Notes: generated by a model from the letters alone, not told the origin. Counted from the first letter of the stretch, positions 24,075 through 35,247 are shown. The stretch: 55,330 nucleotides of DNA from Neocallimastix lanati (nom. inval.) (GCA_016946835.1 JACVTC010000116.1:545001-600330), one strand, 5' to 3'. Made by a program: numbers and translations.

Positions 24075-24425
24075 TCAATGTTAGATTAAGGCTCTTTTTG
24101 TAATTTTTATTACAGAAAAATTAGTAAATGTATTTTAATTAAAACTTCAAAAAAAAAAAAAAAAAAAAAAAAAAAAGAAAAAAATTCAAAAAAAAAAAAA
24201 AAATACAAAATTATTGTCAAAGGTATTTCAAGAAGAACTACTAAATTAGACCAACTTAATTTGGTTAAATTTTCAAATAAAATTTTTTTAAAAATAATGA
24301 ATTTTATTTTTGAAATTTTTAAAGAAAAATTACATTCCTATTGATTTACTTTTATTAGGTAATCAGTTTATTAGAATATTCAAAATTCATTATCATTATG
24401 AAAATAATACTTTATATTCTTATTT
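24075..24425 (+). pseudogene. Retroviral-type aspartic protease remnant
   Basis: The text reads LD-stop-GSFCNF near 24082-24105, where the family motif is DSG; the serine codon position holds TAA. A second conserved stretch, IDLLLLGNQFIRIFK, at about 24335-24385 corresponds to the LLG-x-D/N-F segment near the C terminus of these proteases. Poly-A expansions at 24148-24176 and 24189-24203 split the two. This is the protease of the surrounding gypsy-like element and is inactive. Confidence 0.65.
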
Positions 24426-24605
24426 AAATGATAATTCTTCAAATAAAAATAAAAAATAAAAATAAATCCATTAATAATAAAGTAAATAATTTTAATTTAA
24501 ACTTATTGAAAAGAAAAATTTTCAATAATAAAAATTTTTAAAAAGATAAACAAAAAAACAAAAAAATAAATAAAAAAAAAAAAAAATAAAATAAAATAAA
24601 ATAAA

Positions 24606-24636
<31 letters not shown>

Positions 24637-24999
24637 TAAAAATAAAATAAAAATAAAAATAAAATAAAATAAAAATAAAAATAAAATAAAATAAAATAAA
24701 ATTAAAAATATCTCCAAAAGATTTAATTTAAAAAATATTAAAATTTTTTCAAAAATTTTCAAGATTTCAAAGTTCAATAAATATAAAAAAAAAAAAAAAA
24801 TTTATAAAAAATGTAAAAAAAACTTTTAAAAAATTATAAGTATTTAAATAAATCAAAAAGTAAATTTTCTTCAAAAAAATTTTAACAAAGATTATAAAGA
24901 TTTAGTTAGCTTTAAAAACAGATATAATCATATTTTTTTAATAGATTCATTTCTTTCAATGAATGAAGGAAATAAGTATTGAAAATGAAGACCCAAAAA

Positions 25000-25045
25000 A
25001 ATGAAAGATACTCCTCTTTCCTCAAAATTAAGATTTATTAAATGT

Positions 25046-25097
<52 letters not shown>

Positions 25098-25995
25098 CAG
25101 ACAAACTACCTCCTCACCGTTTAACTGATTGTAAAATAGTCTTAGAAAAAGATGCTACACTTCATTTATGGTCCGATTTACCTATTAACAGAAGAAGAAT
25201 CTTAAGTTTTAAAAGGATTATATATATATATATAAAAAAAATTAGACCGTCAGAATGATATTCTAATTTATTCCAATGATTTAGAGGAGCATTAATAATT
25301 AAGTCAGAAATGTCCTCCAGACTTTAATTAATAATAATTTAAACATAAAAATAGAAAAATGTGAATTTGACCAAAATAAGGTTGAATTTTTAGGATACAT
25401 TTTTATCTTGTGATGGTGTATCTACTGACCCAAAGAAAATTAAATCAATAAAAGAGTGGTCAAGGCCAGAAAAAATTTAAAAGATGTTCAAAGGATTTAT
25501 TGGCCTATGTAATTACTATAGAAGACTCACTAAAAAAATTTTGCAAAAAAAAGAATTACAAAACCTTTTACATAATTTAACCAAGAAAAATATTAAATTT
25601 TTTATAGACAAATAAATGTGAGAATGCCTTTTAAATAATTTAAAAAAAGATTAACAACTTCTCCAATTCTATATCATCCTGATATTACAAAACCTTTTAT
25701 AGTAGAACGCGATACAAGTAATTATACTATTGGTGCTGTTCTATCATAAAGAAATAAAGAAAATAATTTACATTCAGTAGCATATTATTCTAGAAATTTA
25801 TTAAATGTTGAAATAAATTATACCATTATTGACAAAGAACATCTCGCTATAAAGGGTGCATTCATTACTTGGAAACAATCTACTTCTTGATGCTAAATAC
25901 CAAATTATTTCTTTTACCGATCATAAAAATTTTAATATATACATTAGGGGGAAAAGTCGCAAAATCAAAGACAAAATAGAAGAAACTTTTTCTTC
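25000..25995 (+). pseudogene. Reverse transcriptase / RNase H remnant with the palm deleted
   Basis: The RT N terminus is recognisable (DKLPPHRLTDCKIVLEKDA, from about 25101). A later part reads DILIYSNDLEE, then EFLGYI, SCDGVSTDPKKIKSIKEWSR and GLCNYYRR (25255-25540), which are the end of the palm and the thumb. RNase H follows ([30 protein letters not shown], 25690-25850). Between IRPSE and DILIYS about 100 residues of the normal RT palm are missing, and the first residues of the catalytic YxDD box are gone. A poly-A insertion of about 47 bases at 25050-25096 interrupts the N-terminal part. Several frameshifts and stops confirm decay. Confidence 0.85.
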
Positions 25996-26129
25996 TAGTA
26001 ATATAATTTTATGATATAGTAGACAGGGGGAAAAAATGGAAAAATCAGACAGCTTGTCAAGAAGGCCTAGTAATATTTAGCAATTATATCGAAGAAAAAA
26101 CTGAAAATATTCAAGATATTAAAAAGTGT

Positions 26130-26460
26130 TAAAGAAATTCAAAGTTTCATTAGCATTGTTAATGACCTTTTAGAAAGAATTATTGATGATATTCAACTTT
26201 ATTATAATTGGACCATTATGAAACAGTCGGACAAGTTGAAAGATGATATTCTTTCATTGAACAATATTTAAGAACATACTCAAAATCTTATTGTCATGAT
26301 GATCAGATTGATGAAATCTACTTTACTAAATTTTTTTATAATAATTCTATCAATAAATCTATGAAAGTAACACCTTTCTCTATTAATTATGGATTTTATC
26401 CATCAATGAATGAATCCTTTTTATTACCTAATATAAATTCTAGTTTTTAAATATATTAAA
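26130..26460 (+). pseudogene. Integrase C-terminal remnant
   Basis: The text INKSMKVTPFSINYGFYPSM and the following LLPNINSS match the end of the integrase core of gypsy-type elements, in which the motif x-TPF-x-x-x-YG-x-x-P is usual. Stops occur upstream (for example NNI-stop-EHTQNL). Catalytic core residues D,D-35-E could not be placed. Confidence 0.7.
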
Positions 26461-26605
26461 AATATAAGAACAAGTTTTAATCATAAAAAATTATACTATT
26501 ATTACCATCAAAGATGTTTTATAAGAATCATGCTAAATAAAAAGAGAATGGCACCTCCGAACCTTAATTAATGAAGATGATTTTTTTCAAGTTTTTCTTT
26601 ATTAA

Positions 26606-27593
26606 AAAAAAAACCAAAAAAAAAAAAAAATAATAATAATAATAATTTTTTTATAATTTTTTTATAATTTTTTTACATAATTTTTTTAGAATTTTTTTTT
26701 TATTAATTTTTTTAATTTAATTTTTAAAAATTTTAAACACAAAAAAATGAAATTTCAAAACTTTCAAAATTTTCAACTATTAATGCCTAATAATGTACAA
26801 AAAATTTTTTAATGTAAAGCATATTTAATATAAAATTTAATTCTTTTATATAAGTATTAACTTTCATTGTATTTACAAAACCAGATAAAAAAATAAATTT
26901 ATAAGATTTCTTCTATCTTTTTTTTTTTTTTATCAATTATTACTATATTATTTTAATAATTTTATTTTCTAACATTATTTTAAAACGTTCTCTTCTGTCT
27001 ATTTCTTTTTATTGGAAAGGATTGTGTGATATTATATCATTAATCAAAAGAAATATGTATATTATCTATTTCAATCCTTTAATTTTGCCTTTTTTTACAA
27101 TACAACAATACATTAATTATATTTTAGTTATAATATTTGATTTAATTAACAAAATATAAGTTTTACACAAAAAAAAAAACTATGATTTCATACATTTTGT
27201 ACGAAAAAAATTTTTTTGTAATTTTGATTAGTTTGAAAATCTAATAATTAATATTTATTGTAAATTTTGAAATTATAATTTTTTTTTTTATAAATATATT
27301 ATAAAACGTAATAATAATTTAAAATTTTTTTCTGAATTAAAAAAAAAAAAAAAAAAAAAAAAAGAAAAAGAAGTTAACTAAAGAAAAAAAGGAAAACTTT
27401 TATAACTAAATATTAATATTAAAAAAACATTCTAAATAAAATTAAGTAATATAATTAATAATACAAATTTATTATTTATTTATGTTAATAAAATAAATAA
27501 TAATAATTAAATAACAATAAATCAGTAGAAACTTTAATATTATAAATAATTAATAGTTACAAAAATTAAATTAAAATTTTAAAAGCAAACAAA
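26606..27593. other. AT-rich intergenic stretch
   Basis: Homopolymer-rich, with no coding frame. The last 100-200 bases form the upstream region of the acyltransferase-like gene. Confidence 0.6.
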
Positions 27594-28850
27594 ATGTGGG
27601 AAGAATATATTAAAAAGGATAATAGAATTATAAGACCCTTAGATGGATATGAATGTTGTCTAATTGGTGGCTATTTAAACGTAACTGATGTTTTTCCAAA
27701 ATTTTCAGTTGAAGATTTTAAGCGAAATGCACAAGATAATTTATCAAAAATTGAAATATTTAATCTAACAGTAAAAATAATGGACGGAAGTTCGTTTTGG
27801 ATCAAAAAACCATTTAAAATTCATCTTGAAGAAGTAAATTGGAATGAAAATGAGGAAATTGAAAATATGTTAAGCAATGAATATAAAACAATAACACCTT
27901 TTCAGAATGTTCGTGATGAAGAAGAAAAAGATGTCATTGTAAGTTTCTTATTTAAAATATGTCAATTAAACAATAACAAAACAAAATTAACATTTTCAGC
28001 ATTACATGCTGTAAGTGATGGAAGAACTGTATTTTATATGTATGATCTTCTTAGAAAAATAATTAATGGTGAACAATTGGAAAAGATGGATACTCCTCTT
28101 TGTTCATTCAATCAACTTGGGAATTTTCATGATTTAGATCCTTCTATTTATAATCAACCCCCAAAAACTTGGAGTGAAATAACTGAACTTTCTGTATTAC
28201 CGAAACTTCCAAAACCAGAAGGATACGTTACTATTCACAATATTTATGATTATCCACCAATTTCCAAATTCTGTAAAGAAAATAATGTTACAGTACAAGC
28301 TATGTTAATAGCTATGACCACTCGTGCCACACGAAAATATAATAATTTACCTAAGGAAACCCCTCTCTGGAATTATACACCGTGTGATGCCAGACCTTCA
28401 CAATACGCTACAGAAACATTTAGAAATCAAAAATTTTTCTGTAATGCTGGAGCTTTATTCCCATGTGTAATAGGTCAGGATACAGTATTAGAAGACATAA
28501 AACATTGTATGCAAAAATTATTAGAAAGTAAACCAAAACTTGGCAACATTGCACAAATTTTAAGAAGTGGTATGTCCGTTGATCCAGTAACACTTAAGTA
28601 TACACCACCAGAAAAAATGCCTGATTTCCATAAGCAAGCTGTTGTTGCTTCTTCTAATATTGGACGTATCAATGGAAATAATCCATTATTTAATATCTCA
28701 ATGGATTGTAATAATGAATTTTATTCCTTTGCAACACATTGTTATCACACAGATGAAAAAATATATATGGCTACTTTAATGCCAATAAATTTTGATGAAA
28801 AATTTAAAGTTTATTTAAAAGAAGAAATGGATCTTATTTTTAAATTATAA
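27594..28850 (+). CDS. HxxxDG acyltransferase-like protein (condensation / alcohol acetyltransferase superfamily)
   Basis: A single exon codes for 418 aa from ATG (context AACAAAATG) to TAA, with clearly higher GC than its surroundings. The motif SALHAVSDGRT puts the superfamily signature HxxxDG at H138, D142 and G143. In this superfamily (chloramphenicol acetyltransferase-like fold: NRPS condensation domains, PapA-type and alcohol acyltransferases) the histidine is the general base. The length of about 420 aa fits the two-subdomain fold. I see no signal peptide, carrier domain or neighbour suggesting an assembly line, so a stand-alone acyltransferase acting on an alcohol or amine is more likely than peptide synthesis. 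The substrate is unknown. The absence of introns, unlike most neighbours, is compatible with acquisition from bacteria, a common route in anaerobic fungi, but this is inference. Confidence 0.8.
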   Translation: MWEEYIKKDNRIIRPLDGYECCLIGGYLNVTDVFPKFSVEDFKRNAQDNLSKIEIFNLTVKIMDGSSFWIKKPFKIHLEEVNWNENEEIENMLSNEYKTITPFQNVRDEEEKDVIVSFLFKICQLNNNKTKLTFSALHAVSDGRTVFYMYDLLRKIINGEQLEKMDTPLCSFNQLGNFHDLDPSIYNQPPKTWSEITELSVLPKLPKPEGYVTIHNIYDYPPISKFCKENNVTVQAMLIAMTTRATRKYNNLPKETPLWNYTPCDARPSQYATETFRNQKFFCNAGALFPCVIGQDTVLEDIKHCMQKLLESKPKLGNIAQILRSGMSVDPVTLKYTPPEKMPDFHKQAVVASSNIGRINGNNPLFNISMDCNNEFYSFATHCYHTDEKIYMATLMPINFDEKFKVYLKEEMDLIFKL

Positions 28851-29294
28851 TAAGTATGTAATAATTATAAAAAAAAAAAAATTGAAAAAGTTATTTTTAA
28901 TTGTAAAATAAAAATTTAAAAAGTATCAAATTACGAAATAAGATACGATAATTTTTTTTTTTTTTTTATTAAAAATTAACTATTATTTATTTAATAATAT
29001 TTAATTTTAAAGTTATATTTTAATATTTCTTTTTCTAAGATATTAGAATAATTATCAATAATATTTTTTATTTTAATACTAATAATAAAATAATATTTAA
29101 TATTATTTAATATTATTTAATTTTTAAAATTTATTTTAATATTTTTTGTTTAAAATAATAATAAAATATTTAATAATATTTAATTTTTAAATTTAAAAAA
29201 AAAAAAAAAAACATTTATATTTATTTATTTCTAAAATTAAAATGTGCGGCGTTAAATTACGAATTAAATTATATTTATATTTTAAGCCACGTTC
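28851..29294. other. AT-rich spacer between the acyltransferase gene and the DNA transposon
   Basis: A presumed 3' flank with no open frame and repeated TATTTAATATTATTTAA-like text. GC content rises at about 29240, just before the left terminal inverted repeat of the transposon. Confidence 0.6.
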
Positions 29295-29309
29295 CGAAAT
29301 GAGATGTAA

Positions 29310-29367
29310 CACATTGGGGGTGTGTCATTTCGAAAATTTTTATTACATAAATTTGTATTTTGTTGTA
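29310..29367 (+). repeat. Left terminal inverted repeat of the Mutator-like element
   Basis: This matches the reverse complement of 35156-35214; the inner 40 bases differ at about one position, and the outer 18 bases differ at several. Outer text is ACATTGGGGGTGTGTCATTT; the right copy reads GTGTTAGGGGAGTGTGCATT when reversed. Confidence 0.88.
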
Positions 29368-29449
29368 GTGTATTTCGGAAAACATGGCGTATTATAATGT
29401 AATAAATAAATAAATGAATAAATAAATTATAAATGAATAAATAAATTTT

Positions 29450-29495
29450 TAAATAATAATAAAAATAATTAAGACAAACGTTTATTATGACTAAA
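29450..29495 (+). repeat. Second inverted repeat, left copy, bounding the (TAAAA)n array
   Basis: Text AAGACAAACGTTTATTATGA (29471-29490), preceded by AATAATAATAAAAATAATT, recurs inverted at 32305-32350 (reverse complement core AAGACAAACGTTATTATAAC). Similarity spans at least 45 bases. The two copies enclose the pentanucleotide array almost exactly. Confidence 0.8.
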
Positions 29496-29640
29496 AAAAC
29501 TTTTTTTAGAAAAATAAAAATATATATATATATATAATTACTACATATATAAAATAATTATTATATTTTTTTTATTTTATTTTAAATATTATTAATTATT
29601 ATTAATACATTAATACTTTGTTTATATTATCAACAGAAAA

Positions 29641-32215
29641 TACAGATTGAATAAAATAAAATAAAATGAAATAAAATAAAATAAAATAAATAGTAGAAAC
29701 ATAAATATAAGTACAGATTGAATAAAATAAAATGAAATGAAATAAAATAAAATAAAATAAAATAAAATATAATAAAATAAAATAAAAAGTAGAATATTAA
29801 TTAAGAAAGTACAGATTGAATAAAATAAAATAAAATAAAATGAAATAAAATAAAATAAAATAAAATAAAATAAAATAAAATAAATAGTAGAAACATAAAT
29901 ATAAGTACAGATTGAATAAAATAAAATGAAATGAAATAAAATAAAATAAAATAAAATAAAATATAATAAAATAAAATAAAAAGTAGAATATTAATTAAGA
30001 AAGTACAGATTGAATAAAATAAAATAAAATAAAATAAAATAAAATAAAAAGTGGAATATTAAATAAGAATGTACAGATTGAATAAAATAAAATAAAATAA
30101 AATAAAATAAAATAAAATAAAATAAAATAAAATAAAAAGTGGAATATTAAATAAGAAAGTACAGATTGAATAAAATAAAATAAAATAAAATAAAATAAAA
30201 TAAAATAAAAAGTGGAATATTAAATAAGAAAGTACAGATTGAATAAAATAAAATAAAATAAAATAAAATAAAATAAAATAAAATAAAATAAAATAAAAAG
30301 TGGAATATTAAATAAGAAAGTACAGATTGAATAAAATAAAATAAAATAAAATAAAATAAAATAAAATAAAATAAAAAGTAGAATATTAAATAAGAAAGTA
30401 CAGATTGAATAAAATAAAATAAAATAAAATAAAAAGTAGAATATTAAATAAGAAAGTACAGATTGAATAAAATAAAATAAAATAAAATAAAAAGTAGAAT
30501 ATTAAATAAGAAAGTACAGATTGAATAAAATAAAATAAAATAAAATAAAAAGTAGAATATTAAATAAGAAAGTACAGATTGAATAAAATAAAATAAAATA
30601 AAATAAAAAGTAGAATATTAAATAAGAAAGTACAGATTGAATAAAATAAAATAAAATAAAATAAAAAGTAGAATATTAAATAAGAAAGTACAGATTGAAT
30701 AAAATAAAATAAAATAAAATAAAAAGTAGAATATTAAATAAGAAAGTACAGATTGAATAAAATAAAATAAAATAAAATAAATAGTACAAATTTGAATATA
30801 AAGTACAGATTAAATAAAATAAAATAAAATAAAATAAAAAGTAGAATATTAAATAAGAAAGTACAGATTGAATAAAATAAAATAAAATAAAATAAAATAA
30901 AATAAAATAAAATAAAATAAAATAAAATAAAATAAAATAAAATAAAATAAAATAAAATAAAATAAAATAAAATAAAATAAAATAAAATAAAATAAAATAA
31001 AATAAAATAAAATAAAATAAAATAAAATAAAATAAAATAAAATAAAATAAAATAAAATAAAATAAAATAAAATAAATAAAATAAAATAAAATAAAATAAA
31101 ATAAAATAAAATAAAATAAAATAAAATAAAATAAAATAAAATAAAATAAAATAAAATAAAATAAAATAAAATAAAATAAAATAAAATAAAATAAAATAAA
31201 ATAAAATAAAATAAAATAAAATAAAATAAAATAAAATAAAATAAAATAAAATAAAATAAAATAAAATAAAATAAAATAAAATAAAATAAAATAAAATATA
31301 ATAAAATAAAATAAAATATAATAAAATATAATAAAATATAATAAAATAAAATAAAAAGTAGAATATTAAATAAGAAAGTACAGATTGAATAAAATAAAAT
31401 AAAATAAAATAAATAGTACAAATTTGAATATAAAGTACAGATTAAATAAAATAAAATAAAATAAAATAAAAAGTAGAATATTAAATAAGAAAGTACAGAT
31501 TGAATAAAATAAAATAAAATAAAATAAAATAAAATAAAATAAAATAAAATAAAATAAAATAAAATAAAATAAAATAAAATAAAATAAAATAAAATAAAAT
31601 AAAATAAAATAAAATAAAATAAAATAAAATAAAATAAAATAAAATAAAATAAAATAAAATAAAATAAAATAAAATAAAATAAAATAAAATAAAATAAAAT
31701 AAAATAAAATAAAATAAAATAAAATAAAATAAAATAAAATAAAATAAAATAAAATAAAATAAAATAAAATAAAATAAAATATAATAAAATAAAATAAAAT
31801 ATAATAAAATATAATAAAATATAATAAAATATAATAAAATAAAATAAAAAGTAGAATATTAAATAAGAAAGTACAGATTGAATAAAATAAAATAAAATAA
31901 AATAAATAGTACAAATTTGAATATAAAGTACAGATTAAATAAAATAAAATAAAATAAAATAAAATAAAATAAAATAAAATAAAATAAAATAAAATAAAAT
32001 AAAATAAAATAAAATAAAATAAAATAAAATAAAATAAAATAAAATAAAATAAAATAAAATAAAATAAAATAAAATAAAATAAAATATAATAAAATATAAT
32101 AAAATAAAATAAAAAGTAGAATATTAAATAAGAAAGTACAGATTGAATAAAATAAAAAGTAGAATATTAAATAAGAAAGTACAGATTGAATAAAATAAAA
32201 TAAAATAAAATTAAA
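29641..32215. repeat. (TAAAA)n higher-order repeat array with GTACAGATT separators
   Basis: Blocks of 4 to about 90 TAAAA pentamers are separated about 25 times by a conserved spacer of 30-35 bases ending GTACAGATTGAA. Spacer subtypes are visible: AGTAGAATATTAAATAAGAA, a GTGG variant, an AAACATAAATATAAG variant and an AAATTTGAATATAAA variant. Larger duplications are evident. The block at about 29655-29810 recurs at 29825-30005, and a cassette of two spacers recurs at about 30730, 31360 and 31850. TATAATAAAAT interruptions recur at 31295-31345, 31780-31840 and 32080-32105. This pattern indicates repeated unequal exchange or replication slippage. Confidence 0.95.
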
Positions 32216-32304
32216 TAAAAAAAAATATAATAATTATTTTATATATATAGGAATCTTATATATTTTAATTTTTTTTCATTTATTTTTTTAAAAAAAAAAA
32301 AATT

Positions 32305-32350
32305 TAGTTATAATAACGTTTGTCTTTTAATTATTATATTTTATTATAGT
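32305..32350 (-). repeat. Second inverted repeat, right copy, bounding the (TAAAA)n array
   Basis: This is the reverse-complement partner of 29450-29495; its visible core is TTATAATAACGTTTGTCTTT. One base is missing relative to the left copy within the TTT of CGTTTATT. Confidence 0.8.
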
Positions 32351-32574
32351 AAATAAAAAAATTTAAATGAAAAGTAAATAATTTTAATTATTTATAATTC
32401 ATATTTTCATAAACGATATATATATATATTAATTTAAATGATATAAGAATTAAAAATTAAAACAATAAGAGTTGAATAATTGATCCTATTAAAATAATTA
32501 ATTATTTGCATAGTAATATTTATAATGTTTGATCAATATGAATCAATTATTATTAAAATATAAATTTAATAAAG

Positions 32575-32697
32575 ATATTAATAAAATTTATAATTATATA
32601 ATATTGATATTGATATTAATAAAATTTATAATTATATAATATTTATATTAATAAAATTTATAATTATATAATATTGATATTGATATTAATAAAATTT
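32575..32697. repeat. Short tandem repeat, three copies of about 31-39 bp
   Basis: The phrase ATTAATAAAATTTATAATTA followed by TATAATATT occurs three times, with variable ATTGATATTGAT linkers. Confidence 0.85.
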
Positions 32698-32794
32698 TAA
32701 ATAGTATCAAATAAATCGGTTTTAGTTATAAATTACTTAATAAAAATAACTAAAAGATAATTTCTATTAAGATTATTAAATAAACACAATAGGT

Positions 32795-32925
32795 AAATAA
32801 ATTTGTATTTTTCTAGCATTTTTTTAAATTAAGATTATTTAATTATTATTTAAACGATTATAAATATAAATTTAAAATAAATAAATTTTTATTTTTCTAG
32901 CATTTTTTTAAATTAAGATTATTTA
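32795..32925. repeat. Direct duplication at the 3' end of the transposase
   Basis: The phrase TTTTTCTAGCATTTTTTTAA followed by ATTAAGATTATTTA occurs at about 32808-32841 and again at about 32891-32924. The stop codon of the transposase frame lies in the second copy. Confidence 0.85.
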
Positions 32926-34360
32926 TTTTAAATTAATATTTATATCGTTTAAATCAACTAAACATTCTTTCCATAATTTAACTAATTCATTTCTGTTGCA
33001 TTCATTATAAAATAAATTTATTTCCTTACTTTTGTAATTTTCAATTAAAATTTTAATTTCATCAGTTGCACTAAATATTTTTTGCTTTTTTTTCCAATTT
33101 CCTTTAGTTCTCCTTTGATAATCATTATAAGATAAGTTTTCTTCTTCTTTTAATATATATATTAATTTATAAAATAAAGGTTTATTTGGAAATATATTAT
33201 TTAAGTAGCTATTATAAGATTCTGATGCATTGTTTGTTAAATGCTCTATATTTTCATAATAATTCCAATTATTTACATTATACTTAAGTAAATAATTTTT
33301 ATTAAAATATTCTTAAAATTGCAGAAAATTATTATACTTTTTTTTTTGACAAATTCTATTTATTATAATATAAATATCAAATATATAGTTAGGGTTTATA
33401 AACGGTAAGTTCGAAATAGCTTTATAATAAATATATACATCATTATTATTCTTCACTTCATGATAACATAATATATTTTTTTGTTTTTCTAATGATCTTT
33501 TGTAATGCCAAACACAATATTTAATATTTATATTGGGAAAAACTTTTTTTTCGGCATTAGATATACCTTGTTCAAAATCACAATGAAAATTAATTGTAGT
33601 AATTAATGTATTACTCCTAAATTTATTTGCATTTTTTTTTTATTTCTTTAAATAATGTTTCATATGTAGATTGTTTTTTATTTTTTAATATAGAAATGGA
33701 AGTAGTGTAAAACATATTAAATTCCCCAACATAAGTTCTTGTTATAAATAACTGATAACTAAATTTCGGTGCTGCATAAAATGTACCGTCCGCAAATATA
33801 TTTTTATGACAATTAGAAAATAAATATGCTTGGAATGGTGATTGAAAGATTATTAGATCAGTATTTTTAAATATCATAAAATTTTCATTTCTTTTCGCTT
33901 TATAATATTCTGATTCAATGGGAATATCATCAAAACTTTTTATGTTTGGAGGAAATTGTTTATTTATATTTCTTATTATTTGGGATCTAATTGTACTATA
34001 TTCGGGACATATTAGTCCCATTTCTTGAGAAACGGCATTAAATATATGTTTAGGTTTTATATCCATAGGAATTGAATTTTTCTTAATTTCTTCCTTAATT
34101 TTATGCTTTGCTACTGATATAGACACATCAATTTCTTTTTCGAGATGGTTATGTAAACTTTCATATTTTAAAACCTCCTTTTTATCATTTAAAATAATTA
34201 AAGATTTACATTTATTTAAAGTCTTATATTCAGTGCATCTATAAATTTTTGATTTATCTTTCCTTTGAAATGAAAAATTAAATTTGTGTTTTTTATTAAT
34301 AATAATTTGTTTATTTCCTCGATTTGTTTCACTTATTTCAATTTCTATATTGTCTTTCAT
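32923..34360 (-). pseudogene. MULE-type transposase, frameshifted and interrupted by a stop
   Basis: The first 245 residues are intact from ATG at 34360. A FLYWCH-like zinc finger is at about residues 28-72 (C42, C51, H70, H72), then a helical region, then the first catalytic aspartate D191 in NIFADGTFYAAPKF. The frame breaks in an A10 tract at about 33635-33645. It continues in another frame as FHCDFEQGISNAEKK (second Asp), the MULE signature CVWHYKRS, and, after one in-frame TAA (CQKKKYNNFLQF-stop-EYFN), NNASESYNSYLNN with the third acidic residue (Glu). The frame ends at 32925-32923. With these two lesions removed the architecture would be that of a Mutator/MULE transposase of about 475 residues. 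It is inactive unless the homopolymer length is an assembly error. The protein normally binds the terminal repeats and cuts and moves the element. Confidence 0.85.
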
Positions 34361-34539
34361 TAATAATTAAAATTTTTCAATAAAATATTTTAATAAATAT
34401 ACTTTGAAACTTTTTTTTTTTTTAATATTTAAAATAATAAACCTTTTTTTAATTAATTATATAATTATTTAAATAATTATTTAATTATTAATTATTTATT
34501 ATTTCTTTATTTACTATTTACTATTTTATTTATTTATTT

Positions 34540-34825
34540 TATTTTATTTTTTTTATTTTTTAATGCTTAAAAAATAAAATTTTATTTATTTTTATTTTAT
34601 TTTTTAATGTTTAAAAAAGAAGTTTTCTTATTTCTTATTTTTTTTTTTTTTATTTTTTAAGCATTAAAAAATAAAATGTTAATTTATTTTTATTTTATTT
34701 ATTTTTATTTTATTTTTCAATGTTTAAAAAAAAGTTTTCTTATTTCTTATTTTTATTTTATTTTTTAAGCAAAAAAAAAAAATGTTTATTCATTTTTTAT
34801 TTTATTTTTCAATGTTAAATAGAAA
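34540..34825. repeat. Subterminal repeats of the Mutator-like element
   Basis: Three diverged copies of about 90-105 bases contain AATGTTTAAAAAA, AGTTTTCTTATTTCTTATTT and a TTTTAAGC(ATTAAAAAAT) segment. They lie between the transposase start and the right end, where transposase-binding repeats are often found in such elements. Confidence 0.75.
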
Positions 34826-35155
34826 TACCTAACCTAATTATTATTAATTGAAGTGTTGTATTTCGCCAAAAGTTGAATTTCGTCCAGTTGAATTTCACTA
34901 AATTCTTGGTGGCTTATAAAATTTCGTCATAAAATATTACCACATTTATTATTCACGCCATATTGTGAGTATATGGCTTTTTAAAAATTGTAGAAAAAAG
35001 CCACAAAATTATGATACAAATAGATATACGCCCCACGAAAGATTACGTATTTGAAAATTTTTGAGAATTGTAATTTTATTTATTTAATTAATTAATTATT
35101 ATTCATTAAATTTTTAATAAAATTAAGTGGCTTAAAATTAAAAATATTTAAGCCA

Positions 35156-35214
35156 TACAACAAAATACAAATTTTTGTAATAAAAATTTTCGAAATGCAC
35201 ACTCCCCTAACACA
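35156..35214 (-). repeat. Right terminal inverted repeat of the Mutator-like element
   Basis: Inverted partner of 29310-29367. GC-elevated sequence continues inward (34840-35060) and contains further short palindromes around GGCTTA/TAAGCC. Confidence 0.88.
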
Positions 35215-35247
35215 TTCTTAAAAATTACAAACCATTTCAGTATTTTA

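Larger units (their letters stand above)
29295..35240 (-). mobile_element. Mutator-like DNA transposon with terminal inverted repeats
   Basis: The left end (29310-29367) and right end (35156-35214) are inverted copies with a nearly exact core, CATTTCGAAAATTTTTATTACA followed by AAATTTGTATTTTGTTGTA. Similarity extends a little outward, so the outer limits given are approximate. Inside are a broken MULE-type transposase on the minus strand (32923-34360), a huge (TAAAA)n array (29641-32215) and subterminal repeats (34540-34825). No clear target-site duplication could be recognised in such AT-rich flanks. The combination of inverted ends with a FLYWCH-like zinc finger plus MULE transposase identifies the superfamily. 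Confidence 0.8.

Noticed and set aside
24538-24777. 79-aa minus-strand frame
   Set aside because: Reading of AAAAT/AAAAAT microsatellite within the gypsy remnant.
30849-31914. Two minus-strand frames of 190 and 182 aa with FILFY repeats
   Set aside because: The TAAAA pentamer gives a 15-base in-frame period that has no stop on this strand; not coding.
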